A DNA stretch of 64,000 nucleotides, from assembly GCF_007923295.1 (NCBI RefSeq), contig NZ_VOIR01000011.1:596201-660200 (forward strand), written 5' to 3'. Origin of the DNA: Agrococcus sediminis. Its GTDB lineage: Bacteria > Actinomycetota > Actinomycetes > Actinomycetales > Microbacteriaceae. The notes below the pieces were generated by a model, which was not told the origin of the DNA, made no database searches, and saw nothing but the letters and a program-made list of their open reading frames with translations. This document shows, in pieces, positions 21,593 through 29,667 of this stretch. The stretch's first letter is position 1. Every line of letters begins with the position of its first letter. The position numbers were made by a program, and so were the translations under genes.

Positions 21593-21665
21593 GCGCCCGT
21601 AGCTCAACGGATAGAGCATCTGACTACGGATCAGAAGGTTGGGGGTTCGAGTCCCTCCGGGCGCG
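21593..21665 (+). tRNA. tRNA-Arg (anticodon ACG)
   Basis: Acceptor GCGCCCG/CGGGCGC, D arm GCTC/GAGC, anticodon stem TCTGA/TCAGA with loop CTACGGA, T arm GGGGG/CCCTC with TTCGAGT. Anticodon ACG is the usual substrate of TadA (gene at 35259), which makes inosine-34. CCA is not encoded. Confidence 0.95.
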
Positions 21666-21686
21666 CACTGTGTTGAGACAGTAGTG

Positions 21687-21714
21687 AAGGCCACCTGCGA
21701 GAGCAGGTGGCCTT
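21687..21714. terminator. Bidirectional terminator
   Basis: AAGGCCACCTGC / GCAGGTGGCCTT, 12 perfect pairs, between the tRNA and the convergent ArsA-type gene. Confidence 0.85.
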
Positions 21715-21748
21715 CGTGGTCTCTCGGCGCCAAGCGCGCGCCGACGAC

Positions 21749-22723
21749 TCAGGCGCTCGGCGGGGCCACGTGATCGGCGAGGATCCGCAGCGCGTCCGCG
21801 CCGGCCAGATCGCCGGGCAGCAGCGGGACCTCCACGAGGGGGAGCCCTGCGAGCGCCGAGCGGAGCCGCGCCAGCTGCTGCTCCTCCTGCTCGCGCCGCG
21901 CTGCCAGGAGTGCGCCCTCGTCGGCCGGCGAGCGGCGGTTCACGATGATCGCGGCGGGATCGATGCCGAGCGCCGCGAGCTGCTCGACGACGTCGACCGA
22001 TTCGGCGACGGGCAGCCGCTCCGCGACCGTGACGACGACGAACGACGTCTGCGTCGCATCCGTCACGACGCTGCGCATGTGCGCGAAGCGATCGCGGCGA
22101 GCGACGAGCGTGCGTCGCAGCTCGGCATCGGCGGTCGGCTCCTCGTCCTTGACGCCCACGATGCCTTGCGCGGCGGCGGCGAAGCGGTCGGACCGATCGC
22201 GACTGGCGAGCAGCGTGGCGGTCCAGCTGCCGAGCTGCTCGGGGAGCGCGAGCAGGCGCAGGGTGTGACCCGACGGCGCCGTGTCGAAGATGACCAGGTC
22301 GTGCGTCTCCTGGCTGCTCGAGACGAGCTCCGCGACGCGCTCGAGCACGGCCGACTCGTGGCTCCCGGGCGCTGACCTCGCCTGGTCGAGGTGCTGCTGG
22401 GCCGAGGCGTGCAGGCGCTCGGGCAGCAGGCGTCGCATGGTGGCCCCGACCGCGGCGAAGTGCCGGTCGATGGTCGACTGCGGATCGATCTCGAGCGCAT
22501 CCACCCATCCGTCGTCGGTCGTGAGCACGCGCACCGGCTCGTCCGAGAGCTCGCGATCCCAGATGTGCCCGAGGTTGTGGGCCGGATCGGTGGAGACGAG
22601 CAGCACACGACCGCCGTCGCGGGCGCGCGCCACCGCGAGCGCGGCCGAGACCGAGGTCTTGCCGACACCGCCCTTGCCGCCGACGAAGAGGATGCGTCGG
22701 GAGCGCGCGATCGCTAGCAGCAT
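21749..22723 (-). CDS. ArsA/Get3-type ATPase
   Basis: 324 residues from ATG 22723. A deviant Walker A (FVGGKGGVGKTSVSAAL) near the N-terminus and the switch-like STDPAHNLGHI motif place it in the ArsA/Get3 branch of SIMIBI ATPases. Only one ATPase half is present. It is the last gene of a cstA / CC-protein / ATPase unit, overlapping the CC-protein gene by 10 bases. With cstA present and no ars genes nearby, arsenite export is unlikely; a role in membrane-protein handling or in the transporter's function is inferred. Confidence 0.85.
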   Translation of the reverse strand: MLLAIARSRRILFVGGKGGVGKTSVSAALAVARARDGGRVLLVSTDPAHNLGHIWDRELSDEPVRVLTTDDGWVDALEIDPQSTIDRHFAAVGATMRRLLPERLHASAQQHLDQARSAPGSHESAVLERVAELVSSSQETHDLVIFDTAPSGHTLRLLALPEQLGSWTATLLASRDRSDRFAAAAQGIVGVKDEEPTADAELRRTLVARRDRFAHMRSVVTDATQTSFVVVTVAERLPVAESVDVVEQLAALGIDPAAIIVNRRSPADEGALLAARREQEEQQLARLRSALAGLPLVEVPLLPGDLAGADALRILADHVAPPSA

Positions 22724-23010
22724 GCGATGTGGTCCAACGGGGATCGGGGGATGCCGACGCGCCGGTGCCAGGCGTGGAAGTCGTCCCAGACGGCCGGCAG
22801 CAGCTCGGCGGAGTAGTAGGCGGCCGGGTCGGGCACGCCGAGCGCCTCGCCGAGGACGACGATCATGAACAGGTCGTCCTCGTCGCGCTGCTCGCGGAGG
22901 AAGGTGCGGCGGTAGGGGCCGACGTAGAACTCGTGCAGGCCGTCGCGCAGCGCGGCCCAGCGCCGAGGGCGATGCTCCCGGCGCTGGGCCCCGCGGCGTG
23001 CGGGGATCAC
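22714..23010 (-). CDS. Short protein with C-terminal Cys-Cys, linked to cstA
   Basis: 98 residues. Basic N-terminus, helix LRDGLHEFYVGPYRRTFLREQRD, then LGVPDPAAYYSAELLPAVWDDFHAWHRRVGIPRSPLDHIACC. The C-terminal CC and the position between cstA (four bases upstream) and an ArsA-type ATPase (overlapping) match the small cory-CC-star proteins described in actinobacteria; I recall this family from annotation practice and could not check it. E. coli places the unrelated small protein YjiX next to a cstA paralogue. The function is unknown. Confidence 0.7.
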   Translation of the reverse strand: MIPARRGAQRREHRPRRWAALRDGLHEFYVGPYRRTFLREQRDEDDLFMIVVLGEALGVPDPAAYYSAELLPAVWDDFHAWHRRVGIPRSPLDHIACC

Positions 23011-23014
23011 GTGC

Positions 23015-24742
23015 TCAGACGCGCTCTCGCTCGGCGACGAGCTGGGCGTCCTCGTGCTCGTGCTCCGGCGGCTCCTTCATCGCGCGGCGCATCGCGAGCA
23101 CGGCTTCGATGCCGACCCAGACGCTCGCGACGATGATGACGACGTCGAGCGCGAACAGCAGCCAGTCGGCGTTGCCCGGTGCCGCGAAGCTCGTGAGCTG
23201 CTCGATCGCCGCCCAGAACGACAGCACGAAGACGAGCGTGAGCGGGATGAGCGCCGGCCACGGGTTGCGCCGCTTGCGGATGAGCATGACCGCGATGATC
23301 GACAGGGTGAGGGATGCGAGGAGCTGGTTCGTCGTGCCGAAGAGCGGCCAGATGCGCAGACCGCCCTCGCCGCCGAGCCCCTGCGAGAAGGTGAGGCCGA
23401 GACCCACCACGACGACGACGAGCGTCGCCGGGACCTTCGTGATCCGGACCTTGAACGCATCCCCGATCTCCTGCACGACGAAGCGCAGCAGGCGCATGCC
23501 CGTGTCCATCGTGGTCGCGGCGAAGAGCACCGCCATGGTGGCGAGCACGGTCGCGCTCAGCGACGCGGGCAGGCCGAGGCCGTTCTCCATGAGGGCGCCG
23601 CCGCCCTGCACGAAGGCCGTGACGCCGCCGGCGCCGAACTCGCTGTAGATCGACTCCCACTCGGCGGCCGACTGGAAGCCGCCGATCACGGCCAGGATCG
23701 TGCCCAGCGACAGCATGCCCTCGCCGACGGCGCCGAAGTAGCCGACGAAGCGAGCATCCGTCTCCTTGTCGATCTGCTTCGACGTCGTGCCCGAGGAAAC
23801 CATGCCGTGGAAGCCCGAGATGGCGCCGCACGCGATGGTGACGAAGAGCAAGGGCACCATGCTCGGGGTGCCCTCCGGCAGGGCGGTGTTGATCATCGGG
23901 GCGACGATGTCGGGCGGGTTCGCCGAGAACAGCGCGCCGATCAGCACCGCGCCGAAGAGCAGGATGAGCCCGACGAAGAGCTGCACGCCGTTGATGTAGT
24001 CGCGCGGCTGCAGCAGCACCCAGACCGGCAGCAGCGAGGCGATCGCGCCGTAGACGAACAGCGCGAGGATCCAGAAGGTGGCGGGTGTCATGCCGAGGAA
24101 CGACTCGGGCAGCACGACCGGGACGCTGTCGCCGACGACGATGAGCGCATACAGGGCGACGACGCCGACGATCGTGACGGGGATGAGCGGCCAGCGCATG
24201 CGGTAGACAGCGACGCCGACGAGCAGGGCGACGACGATCGCGCCCCACGTGGGGATGACGGCCGTGGGGGTGCTGATGAGCAGGTTCTTGATGACGACCG
24301 CGAAGGCGGCGATCACCATGAGCAGCAGCAGGAAGATCACGACGAGGAACAGGTTGGCGCCGCGCTTGCCGATGTAGCGGCCGGAGAGCGCGCCGATCGA
24401 CTTGCCCTTGTTGCGCAGCGACGCCCACAGCGCGCCGAGGTCGTGCATGCCGGCGAAGAAGACGGTGCCGAGCGTGACCCACAGGAGGGCGGGCAGCCAG
24501 CCCCAGATGACGGCGATCGCCGGACCGACGATCGGCGCGGCACCTGCGACCGAGGTGAAGTGGTGGCCCCACAGGATGAACTTGCTCGTCGGCACGTAGT
24601 CGACGCCGTCGTTGAGGTCGTGGGCCGGGGTCTTGAACCCGGAGTCGAGCTGGAAGACCCGTCTCGCGAGGTACTTGGAGTAGATGAGGTAGCCGCCGGC
24701 GAACATCGCCAGGCCGATCACCATGAGCACAAGGGAACCCAT
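23015..24742 (-). CDS. cstA: Carbon starvation protein CstA, peptide/pyruvate transporter family
   Basis: 575 residues from ATG 24742 with many membrane segments (first about 3-22, VLMVIGLAMFAGGYLIY). Family hallmarks are GWLPALLWVTLGTVFFAGMHDLGAL and HHFTSVAGAAPIVGPAIAV near the N-terminus. The family imports peptides or pyruvate in the cytoplasmic membrane; substrate cannot be read from sequence. Length is at the shorter end of the family. It leads the three-gene unit cstA / CC-protein / ArsA-type ATPase. Confidence 0.93.
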   Translation of the reverse strand: MGSLVLMVIGLAMFAGGYLIYSKYLARRVFQLDSGFKTPAHDLNDGVDYVPTSKFILWGHHFTSVAGAAPIVGPAIAVIWGWLPALLWVTLGTVFFAGMHDLGALWASLRNKGKSIGALSGRYIGKRGANLFLVVIFLLLLMVIAAFAVVIKNLLISTPTAVIPTWGAIVVALLVGVAVYRMRWPLIPVTIVGVVALYALIVVGDSVPVVLPESFLGMTPATFWILALFVYGAIASLLPVWVLLQPRDYINGVQLFVGLILLFGAVLIGALFSANPPDIVAPMINTALPEGTPSMVPLLFVTIACGAISGFHGMVSSGTTSKQIDKETDARFVGYFGAVGEGMLSLGTILAVIGGFQSAAEWESIYSEFGAGGVTAFVQGGGALMENGLGLPASLSATVLATMAVLFAATTMDTGMRLLRFVVQEIGDAFKVRITKVPATLVVVVVGLGLTFSQGLGGEGGLRIWPLFGTTNQLLASLTLSIIAVMLIRKRRNPWPALIPLTLVFVLSFWAAIEQLTSFAAPGNADWLLFALDVVIIVASVWVGIEAVLAMRRAMKEPPEHEHEDAQLVAERERV

Positions 24743-24873
24743 CGGGTCTGTCCTTCCGTCGCGCGCCGTTGCGGGATGACGTCCGGCGCACTGGACGCCG
24801 CACGCTCACGACCTTAGTGGAATCCAGGGGTTCGCCCAGGATCTGCGCATCACGTCGAGTCCCGGGCGCAACG

Positions 24874-24919
24874 CACCGCGGCCGCGGACCGACCCGGAGG
24901 TCGGCCCGCGGCCGCGGTG
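24874..24919 (-). terminator. Strong terminator after the small peptide gene
   Basis: CACCGCGGCCGCGG / CCGCGGCCGCGGTG plus CCGACC / GGTCGG gives a 21-bp stem with one mismatch and a four-base loop, 13 bases past the TAG of the 24932-25045 gene. Confidence 0.85.
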
Positions 24920-24931
24920 TGGGAGGGCTGC

Positions 24932-25045
24932 CTAGAGGCTGCCGCCGCCCATGATGATGAAGTCGTCGTCGCCCATGATGATGAAGTCGTCATCGCCGCC
25001 GCGAAGCGTCACGAGCAGGTGGGTGGGAAGCTGCTTGAAGTACAC
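24932..25045 (-). CDS. 37-residue peptide with repeated DDDFIIMG unit
   Basis: GTG 25045 has AAGGAG five bases upstream and the frame ends at TAG 24932. The product is a basic-hydrophobic first part (MYFKQLPTHLLVTLR), a GG, then DDDFIIMG twice in tandem, then GGSL. A TACAACT box (minus strand, 25091-25085) fits a -10 and a very strong terminator follows, so this is a complete transcription unit. A leader, a GG junction and a repeated acidic core recall precursors of ribosomally made modified peptides, but no modifying enzyme or exporter is adjacent. It may also be a regulatory or membrane-associated small protein. Confidence 0.65.
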   Translation of the reverse strand: MYFKQLPTHLLVTLRGGDDDFIIMGDDDFIIMGGGSL

Positions 25046-25160
25046 AGACGCTCCTTGCTTCTGTTGGTTGACCCCGTCACCTCTAGTTGTAGCCGGTGCG
25101 CGGGAGAGTTGCTACTGCTGAATGTAGGGCATTCCGAGGGATTCTCGGAAGATTCGTTCC

Positions 25161-25583
25161 CTAGCTCTGCAGGGTGGCGGACTCCAGCTGGATCTCGACG
25201 CCGGCGAGCGCCTGCGAGACGGGGCAGCTCGACTTCGCCTCCTCGGCGATGCGGGCGAACTCCTCCTGGTCGATGCCGGGCACCACGCCGGTCACCGACA
25301 GCACGCTCGTGGTGATGCCCTTGCCGGGCTCGAACGACACCTTCGCGCTCGTCTGCAGCGACTCCGGGGCGTGGCCGGCCTCGTCGAGCGCGTGCGAGAA
25401 CGCCATGGCGTAGCAGCTCGCGTGGGCCGCCGCGATGAACTCCTCCGGCGTCGTCGCGCCGCCCTCCTCGGCCCGCGCCTTCCAGGTCACGTCGAAGGTC
25501 GACCCGGTGCCGAGCGTGGTCGTGCCCGACCCGCTGCTCAGGGCGCCGCTCCAGCTGGTGCTCGCGTTCGAGGTGATGGCCAT
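25161..25583 (-). CDS. osmC: OsmC/Ohr-family peroxiredoxin
   Basis: 140 residues from ATG 25583. The two active-site cysteines lie in HASCYAMAFSHAL (about residue 57) and SSCPVSQAL (about 123), the normal spacing, and the catalytic region EEFIAAAHASCYAM is intact. OsmC enzymes reduce organic hydroperoxides in the cytoplasm using thiols. The sequence is closer to OsmC than to Ohr by its length and N-terminus. It is divergent from the FKBP gene. Confidence 0.9.
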   Translation of the reverse strand: MAITSNASTSWSGALSSGSGTTTLGTGSTFDVTWKARAEEGGATTPEEFIAAAHASCYAMAFSHALDEAGHAPESLQTSAKVSFEPGKGITTSVLSVTGVVPGIDQEEFARIAEEAKSSCPVSQALAGVEIQLESATLQS

Positions 25584-25685
25584 GGGATGTCCTCCTTGCG
25601 TTCGCGTGCCCGCGGTGCGCGGGCCGACGCCCTCAGGCTACGCACCGCATCCGACCGTCCACTGCGCGCGTGCTTGGATGGAGCC

Positions 25686-26057
25686 ATGACTGAGAAGCCC
25701 GAGATCGAGGCCCCCGAGGGCCCTGCACCCACTGAGCTCGAGATCACCGACATCACCGTCGGCGACGGCGAGGAGGCGGCGGCCGGCAAGCAGGTCAGCG
25801 TCCACTACGTCGGCGTCACCCACTCCGGCGGCGAGGAGTTCGACGCCTCCTACAACCGCGGCGCGCCGCTCGAGTTCCCGCTCGGCGTCGGCATGGTCAT
25901 CAAGGGCTGGGAGCAGGGCATCGAGGGCATGCGCGTCGGCGGACGCCGCCGCCTCGTCATCCCGCCGCACCTGGCCTACGGCGAGCGCGGCGCCGGCGGC
26001 GTCATCGGCCCGAACGAGACGCTGATCTTCGTCTGCGACCTCGTCGCCGTCAAGTAA
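25686..26057 (+). CDS. FKBP-type peptidyl-prolyl isomerase
   Basis: 123 residues from ATG 25686. One FKBP domain covers about 25-121 with VHYVGVTHSGGEEFDASYNRGAPLEFPLGVGMVIKGWEQGI summarised by its hallmarks: YVG, FDASY, F-x-LG-x-G-x-VIKGW, LAYGERG and LIFVCDL. There is no signal peptide, so it is cytosolic. It catalyses cis-trans isomerisation of Xaa-Pro bonds. A short acidic N-terminal extension is usual in actinobacteria. Confidence 0.95.
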   Translation: MTEKPEIEAPEGPAPTELEITDITVGDGEEAAAGKQVSVHYVGVTHSGGEEFDASYNRGAPLEFPLGVGMVIKGWEQGIEGMRVGGRRRLVIPPHLAYGERGAGGVIGPNETLIFVCDLVAVK

Positions 26058-26074
26058 CGACCCCGCACTGACGC

Positions 26075-26103
26075 AGGAGGAGGCCCCGAGCGGGCCTCCT
26101 CCT
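26075..26103. terminator. Bidirectional terminator
   Basis: AGGAGGAGGCCC / GGGCCTCCTCCT, 12 perfect pairs, between the convergent FKBP and FAD-oxidase genes. Confidence 0.85.
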
Positions 26104-26129
26104 TCGTCGTCTGCGTGGGCAGCGCCGGC

Positions 26130-27473
26130 TCAGACCGCCTTGCCCGGGTTCAGGATGCCCGCCGGGTCGAACGCCGCCTTCACCGCGCGCTGCAGCGCCA
26201 GCTGCCGCTCGCCCAGCTCGTCGACGAGCCAGCGGCGCTTCAGGATGCCGACGCCGTGCTCGCCCGTGAGCGTGCCGCCCATCGCGATCGCCGCCTCGAA
26301 GACCTCGTCGGCGCACGCCCAGATGGCGGGCGACGGCTCGGGGCCGTCGAAGACGAAGGTCGGGTGCAGGTTGCCGTCGCCCGCGTGGGCGGTGGTCGCG
26401 AGCCGCACGCCGTGCCGCGCGGCCGCCTCGTCGCACGCGCGGAACATGTCGGCGAGCCGCGACCGGGGCACCGAGACGTCCTCGACGAGCACGGTGCCGA
26501 ACGACTCGAGCGCCCAGTGCACCTGCCTGCGCACCTGCACCAGCACATCCGCCCGGCCCGGGTCGTCGGTGCGCTCGACGCGCCCGCCGTGGGCGGCGAG
26601 GATCTGCGCGACCGTCTCGGAGCTCGCCTCGGCGCCCAGGTCGTCGGTCTGCACGAGCACGAACGCGCCGTGCATGGGCTGCCCGGAGTAGGCGGCGAGC
26701 ATCGTCACCGCGTCGCGGCCGACGAGCTCCATGATGGCGGGGCGGATGCGCGCGGCCGTGACCGCGGTGCACGCGGCGGCTGCGATGGCCTCGTCCTCGA
26801 AGAACGCACCCACCGTCCAGATGCCGCCCTCGACGAGCGGCCGCAGCTTGAGCGTCGCGCCGACGATGATGCCGAGCGTGCCCTCGGAGCCGATGAGCAG
26901 CGCCGTCAGGTCGAGGCCGGTGACGCCCTTCACCGTGCGGTGGCCGGTCGTGATGAGGCTGCCGTCGGCGAGCACGACGTCGAGCGCGAGCACCCACTCG
27001 CGCGTGACGCCGTACTTGGCGCACAGCAGGCCCCCGGCGTTGGTGGCGATGTTGCCGCCGACGGTCGAGATGGCGCGGCTGGCCGGGTCGGGCGGCCACC
27101 ACAGGCCGTGGGCGGCGAGCAGGTCGTTGAGCTCGGCGTTGCGGATGCCCGGTTCGACCACGCAGGACTGGTCGACGAGGGAGACGTGCAGCAGGCTGCG
27201 CATCCGGTCGACCGAGACGACCAGCTCGCCCGAGCCGGCGATCGCGCCGCCCGCGAGCCCGGTGCCGGCCGCGCGCGGCACGACCGCGACGAGGTGCTCG
27301 CTCGCCCAGCGCATCGCGGCCTGCACGTGCTCGACCGACTCCGCCTCGACGATCGCGAGCGGCGCGGCCGCCGAGCGATGACCCGACTTGTCGGCGCGCG
27401 CGACGTCGAGCGCTGCCGGGTCGGTGACCAGCACGTGGTCGGGCAGCGCCGCCCGCAGGGCCTCGAGGCTCAC
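26130..27473 (-). CDS. FAD-linked oxidase, glycolate/lactate dehydrogenase (GlcD) type
   Basis: 447 residues from GTG 27473, which overlaps the TGA of the upstream phosphatase (GTGA). It has an N-terminal FAD-binding PCMH domain (PRAAGTGLAGGAIAGSGELVVS core, then STVGGNIATNAGG and IGSEGTLGI) and a C-terminal FAD-oxidase domain ending TGEHGVGILKRRW and FDPAGILNPGKAV. The family oxidises 2-hydroxy acids such as glycolate or D-lactate. No iron-sulfur partner gene (glcF-like) is adjacent, so the acceptor and substrate remain open. Confidence 0.9.
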   Translation of the reverse strand: MSLEALRAALPDHVLVTDPAALDVARADKSGHRSAAAPLAIVEAESVEHVQAAMRWASEHLVAVVPRAAGTGLAGGAIAGSGELVVSVDRMRSLLHVSLVDQSCVVEPGIRNAELNDLLAAHGLWWPPDPASRAISTVGGNIATNAGGLLCAKYGVTREWVLALDVVLADGSLITTGHRTVKGVTGLDLTALLIGSEGTLGIIVGATLKLRPLVEGGIWTVGAFFEDEAIAAAACTAVTAARIRPAIMELVGRDAVTMLAAYSGQPMHGAFVLVQTDDLGAEASSETVAQILAAHGGRVERTDDPGRADVLVQVRRQVHWALESFGTVLVEDVSVPRSRLADMFRACDEAAARHGVRLATTAHAGDGNLHPTFVFDGPEPSPAIWACADEVFEAAIAMGGTLTGEHGVGILKRRWLVDELGERQLALQRAVKAAFDPAGILNPGKAV

Positions 27474-28015
27474 TTGCGCACCAGGCCGTCGACGAGCTCC
27501 CACGCGCCGGGCGTGCCTGCGAAGCGCACCGAGTGGGCGTTGTCGGGCGTGCGGGTCTCGAGGCCGGTGACGTGGTCGGCGAACGCGCGGATGAACGTGC
27601 CGTGCGTGACGACCACGAGCGCCTCGACCGGGTTGGCGGCCGCGACCTCGTCGATCGCGGCGACGGCGCGCCGCTGCAGGTCGTCGAAGTCCTCCTCGCC
27701 GGGCCAGTCGGTGCCGAAGCGCTCGACCGCCTGCTCCTTCGTGAGGCCCTCCGCCTGGCCGTACGCGCGCTCGACGAGGCTCGGGTAGCGGCCGCACACC
27801 TCGAGCCCGAGCGCGGCGGCGATGATGTCGGCGGTGACGGCCGCGCGCTCGAGCGGCGACGAGACGACGGCATCCCAGTGCTCGCCGGCGAGCAGGCGCG
27901 CGGCGGTGTGCGCCTGGGCGATGCCCGTCTCGTTGAGCGGGATGTCGCTCGAGCCCTGCAGGCGCCCGTCGCGGTTGAAGTCGGTCTGGCCGTGGCGGAC
28001 GAGGGCGATCTGCAT
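27470..28015 (-). CDS. Histidine phosphatase (phosphoglycerate mutase family)
   Basis: 181 residues from ATG 28015. The RHG motif is at the N-terminus (ALVRHGQTDFNRDGRLQG), a conserved SPLERA follows near residue 53, and the second catalytic His is in VVTHGTFIRAF. A branch of broad-specificity phosphatases has this size. Its stop overlaps the GTG start of the FAD oxidase, so the two are probably translated together. The substrate is unknown. Confidence 0.9.
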   Translation of the reverse strand: MQIALVRHGQTDFNRDGRLQGSSDIPLNETGIAQAHTAARLLAGEHWDAVVSSPLERAAVTADIIAAALGLEVCGRYPSLVERAYGQAEGLTKEQAVERFGTDWPGEEDFDDLQRRAVAAIDEVAAANPVEALVVVTHGTFIRAFADHVTGLETRTPDNAHSVRFAGTPGAWELVDGLVRK

Positions 28016-28107
28016 GCTCCGAGCCTACGGCGGCGCCGATCCGCCCCATCCACAGCCTCACATTCCCGCCGCCTCGCGCGTTGGCAGGGTATGAGAGGAA
28101 TGCGGCC

Positions 28108-28611
28108 ATGACCCACACCATCATCGACAGCCCCATCGGCAGCCTCACGCTCGTGCGCGGCGACGAGGGGCTCACCGGCATCTTCATGCCCGACCACCGG
28201 CCGGTGCCCGACGAGACGGCCTTCGGCGACCGCGACGACGCGGCCTTCGCCGACGCGGCGCAGCAGCTCGCCGAGTACTGGGCGGGGGAGCGCACCGCCT
28301 TCGATCTGCCGCTCGCGCCGGTCGGCACGCCGTTCCAGCAGCGCGTCTGGCAGGCGCTGCGCGAGATCCCGTACGGCGAGACCCGCACGTACGGCTGGAT
28401 CGCCGAGCGCATCGGGCAGCCCACCGCCGTGCGGGCGGTCGGCCTCGCGAACGGCCGCAACCCGTGCTCGATCGTCGTGCCGTGCCACCGGGTCGTCGGC
28501 TCGAGCGGGGCGCTCACCGGCTACGCGGGCGGGGTCGAGCGCAAGCGGTTCCTGCTCGACCTCGAGCGCGGCGACGGGCTCGCGGGCGCCGGGCTAGATT
28601 CGGTCGCGTGA
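28108..28611 (+). CDS. ogt: Methylated-DNA-[protein]-cysteine S-methyltransferase (first copy)
   Basis: 167 residues from ATG 28108. Full-length O6-alkylguanine-DNA alkyltransferase: N-terminal domain about 1-80, then FQQRVWQALREIPYGETRTYG with the DNA-reading helix, and the suicide cysteine in IVVPCHRVVG, with G-x-LTGYAGGVERKRFLLDLE after it. It repairs O6-methylguanine by transfer to its own Cys. The TGA stop overlaps the GTG start of the sigma factor gene, which is followed by a second alkyltransferase. Confidence 0.93.
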   Translation: MTHTIIDSPIGSLTLVRGDEGLTGIFMPDHRPVPDETAFGDRDDAAFADAAQQLAEYWAGERTAFDLPLAPVGTPFQQRVWQALREIPYGETRTYGWIAERIGQPTAVRAVGLANGRNPCSIVVPCHRVVGSSGALTGYAGGVERKRFLLDLERGDGLAGAGLDSVA

Positions 28612-29072
28612 CCCGTGCGCCGTTCGAGACGATCGTCGCCGCGCACGGCGCACGGGTGTGGCGGGTGTGCCGGGCGCTGCTCGACGAGCCCGACGCCGAC
28701 GACGCCTGGAGCGACACGTTCCTCGCGGCGCTCGAGGCCTACCCTCGGCTGCGGCACGACACGAGCATCGAGGGCTGGCTCGTGACCATCGCGCACCGCA
28801 AGGCGATCGACGTGCTGCGCCGGCGCGCGCGGCTCGTCGTCGGCGACGTGCCCGAGCGGCCCGCGCCGCCCGAGGGCCGCGACCTCGACCTGGCCCGCGC
28901 GCTCTCGCGGCTGCCCACCCGGCAGCGCGAGGCGGTCGTGCTGCACCACCTCGGCGGGCTGCCGTTCGCCGAGGTGGCGGCCGTGCTCGAGTCGTCGACG
29001 GATGCGGTGCGTCGCGCCTCGTCCGACGGCGTGCGGCGCCTGCGTGCACTGATGGGCGGCGACCATGGCTGA
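28608..29072 (+). CDS. ECF-type RNA polymerase sigma factor
   Basis: 154 residues from GTG 28608, overlapping the ogt stop (GTGA). Sigma region 2 (FETIVAAHGARVWRVCRALL, then DAWSDTFLAALEAYPRLR, WLVTIAHRKAIDVLRRR) and region 4 (LSRLPTRQREAVVLHHLGGLPFAEVAAVLESSTDAVRRASSDGVRRL in part) are both clear. No anti-sigma gene is adjacent. It is placed between two alkyltransferase genes and overlaps both, so a role in control of the alkylation response is inferred. Confidence 0.9.
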   Translation: MTRAPFETIVAAHGARVWRVCRALLDEPDADDAWSDTFLAALEAYPRLRHDTSIEGWLVTIAHRKAIDVLRRRARLVVGDVPERPAPPEGRDLDLARALSRLPTRQREAVVLHHLGGLPFAEVAAVLESSTDAVRRASSDGVRRLRALMGGDHG

Positions 29073-29658
29073 CCTGCCCGGCGCGCTCCCCGCGCCCCCG
29101 CTCGACGCGCTGCGCGCGCGGCTCGCCGAGCGCGCAGCGGCGGCGGGGCTCCTCGACGTCGCCTACCGCTCCCTCGACACCGCGCTCGGCACGCTGCTCG
29201 TCGCCGCGACGCCCGCGGGGCTCGTGTCGGTCACCTTCGACGGCGCCCATCCCGAGCAGACCCTCGACCGGCTCGCGGTCGAGCTCAGCCCGCGCCTGCT
29301 CGAGGCCCCCGCCCGGCTCGACGACGCGGCTCGCCGGCTCGAGCGGCTCATCGCCGGCCGCGCGCGGGCCTTCGACGGCCCGCTCGACCTCTCGCTCGCG
29401 CGCGGCTTCGGGCGCGAGGTCGTCGAGCGGCTGCGCGAGATCCCCTACGGCGAGACCCGCTCGTACGCCGAGGTCGCCGCGGCCGTCGGCTCGCCGCGAG
29501 CGGTGCGCGCGGTCGGCACGGCCTGCCGGCGCAACCCGCTGCCGATCGCCATCCCGTGCCACCGGGTGGTGCGCAGCGACGGCTCGCTCGGCCAGTACGC
29601 GGGCGGCACCGAGGCCAAGCGCCTGCTGCTGGGCGTCGAGGCCGCCCGGCGCGGGTAG
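29065..29658 (+). CDS. Methylated-DNA-[protein]-cysteine S-methyltransferase (second copy)
   Basis: 197 residues from ATG 29065, overlapping the sigma gene by eight bases. It has an N-terminal extension of about 30 residues compared with the first copy, then the alkyltransferase fold with REVVERLREIPYGETRSYAEVA and the active Cys in IAIPCHRVVRSDGSLGQYAGG. Both catalytic regions are intact. The two copies differ clearly along their length, so they are old paralogues rather than a recent duplication and may differ in substrate or in whether they regulate. Confidence 0.93.
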   Translation: MADLPGALPAPPLDALRARLAERAAAAGLLDVAYRSLDTALGTLLVAATPAGLVSVTFDGAHPEQTLDRLAVELSPRLLEAPARLDDAARRLERLIAGRARAFDGPLDLSLARGFGREVVERLREIPYGETRSYAEVAAAVGSPRAVRAVGTACRRNPLPIAIPCHRVVRSDGSLGQYAGGTEAKRLLLGVEAARRG

Positions 29659-29667
29659 CGTGAATCC

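Noticed and set aside
21593..21665. tRNA-Arg as integration site of the accessory region
   Set aside because: Chromosome-type genes (CAP protein, csp) lie between it and the junction at about 19.25 kb, and no repeated tRNA end is seen.
23007..24809. 600-codon frame antisense-shifted over cstA (and a similar plus-strand frame)
   Set aside because: Arg/Ala/His-rich shadow frame of GC-rich coding DNA; cstA itself is unmistakable.
26050..28488. 812-codon minus-strand frame
   Set aside because: Shadow frame spanning the FAD oxidase, phosphatase and ogt genes.
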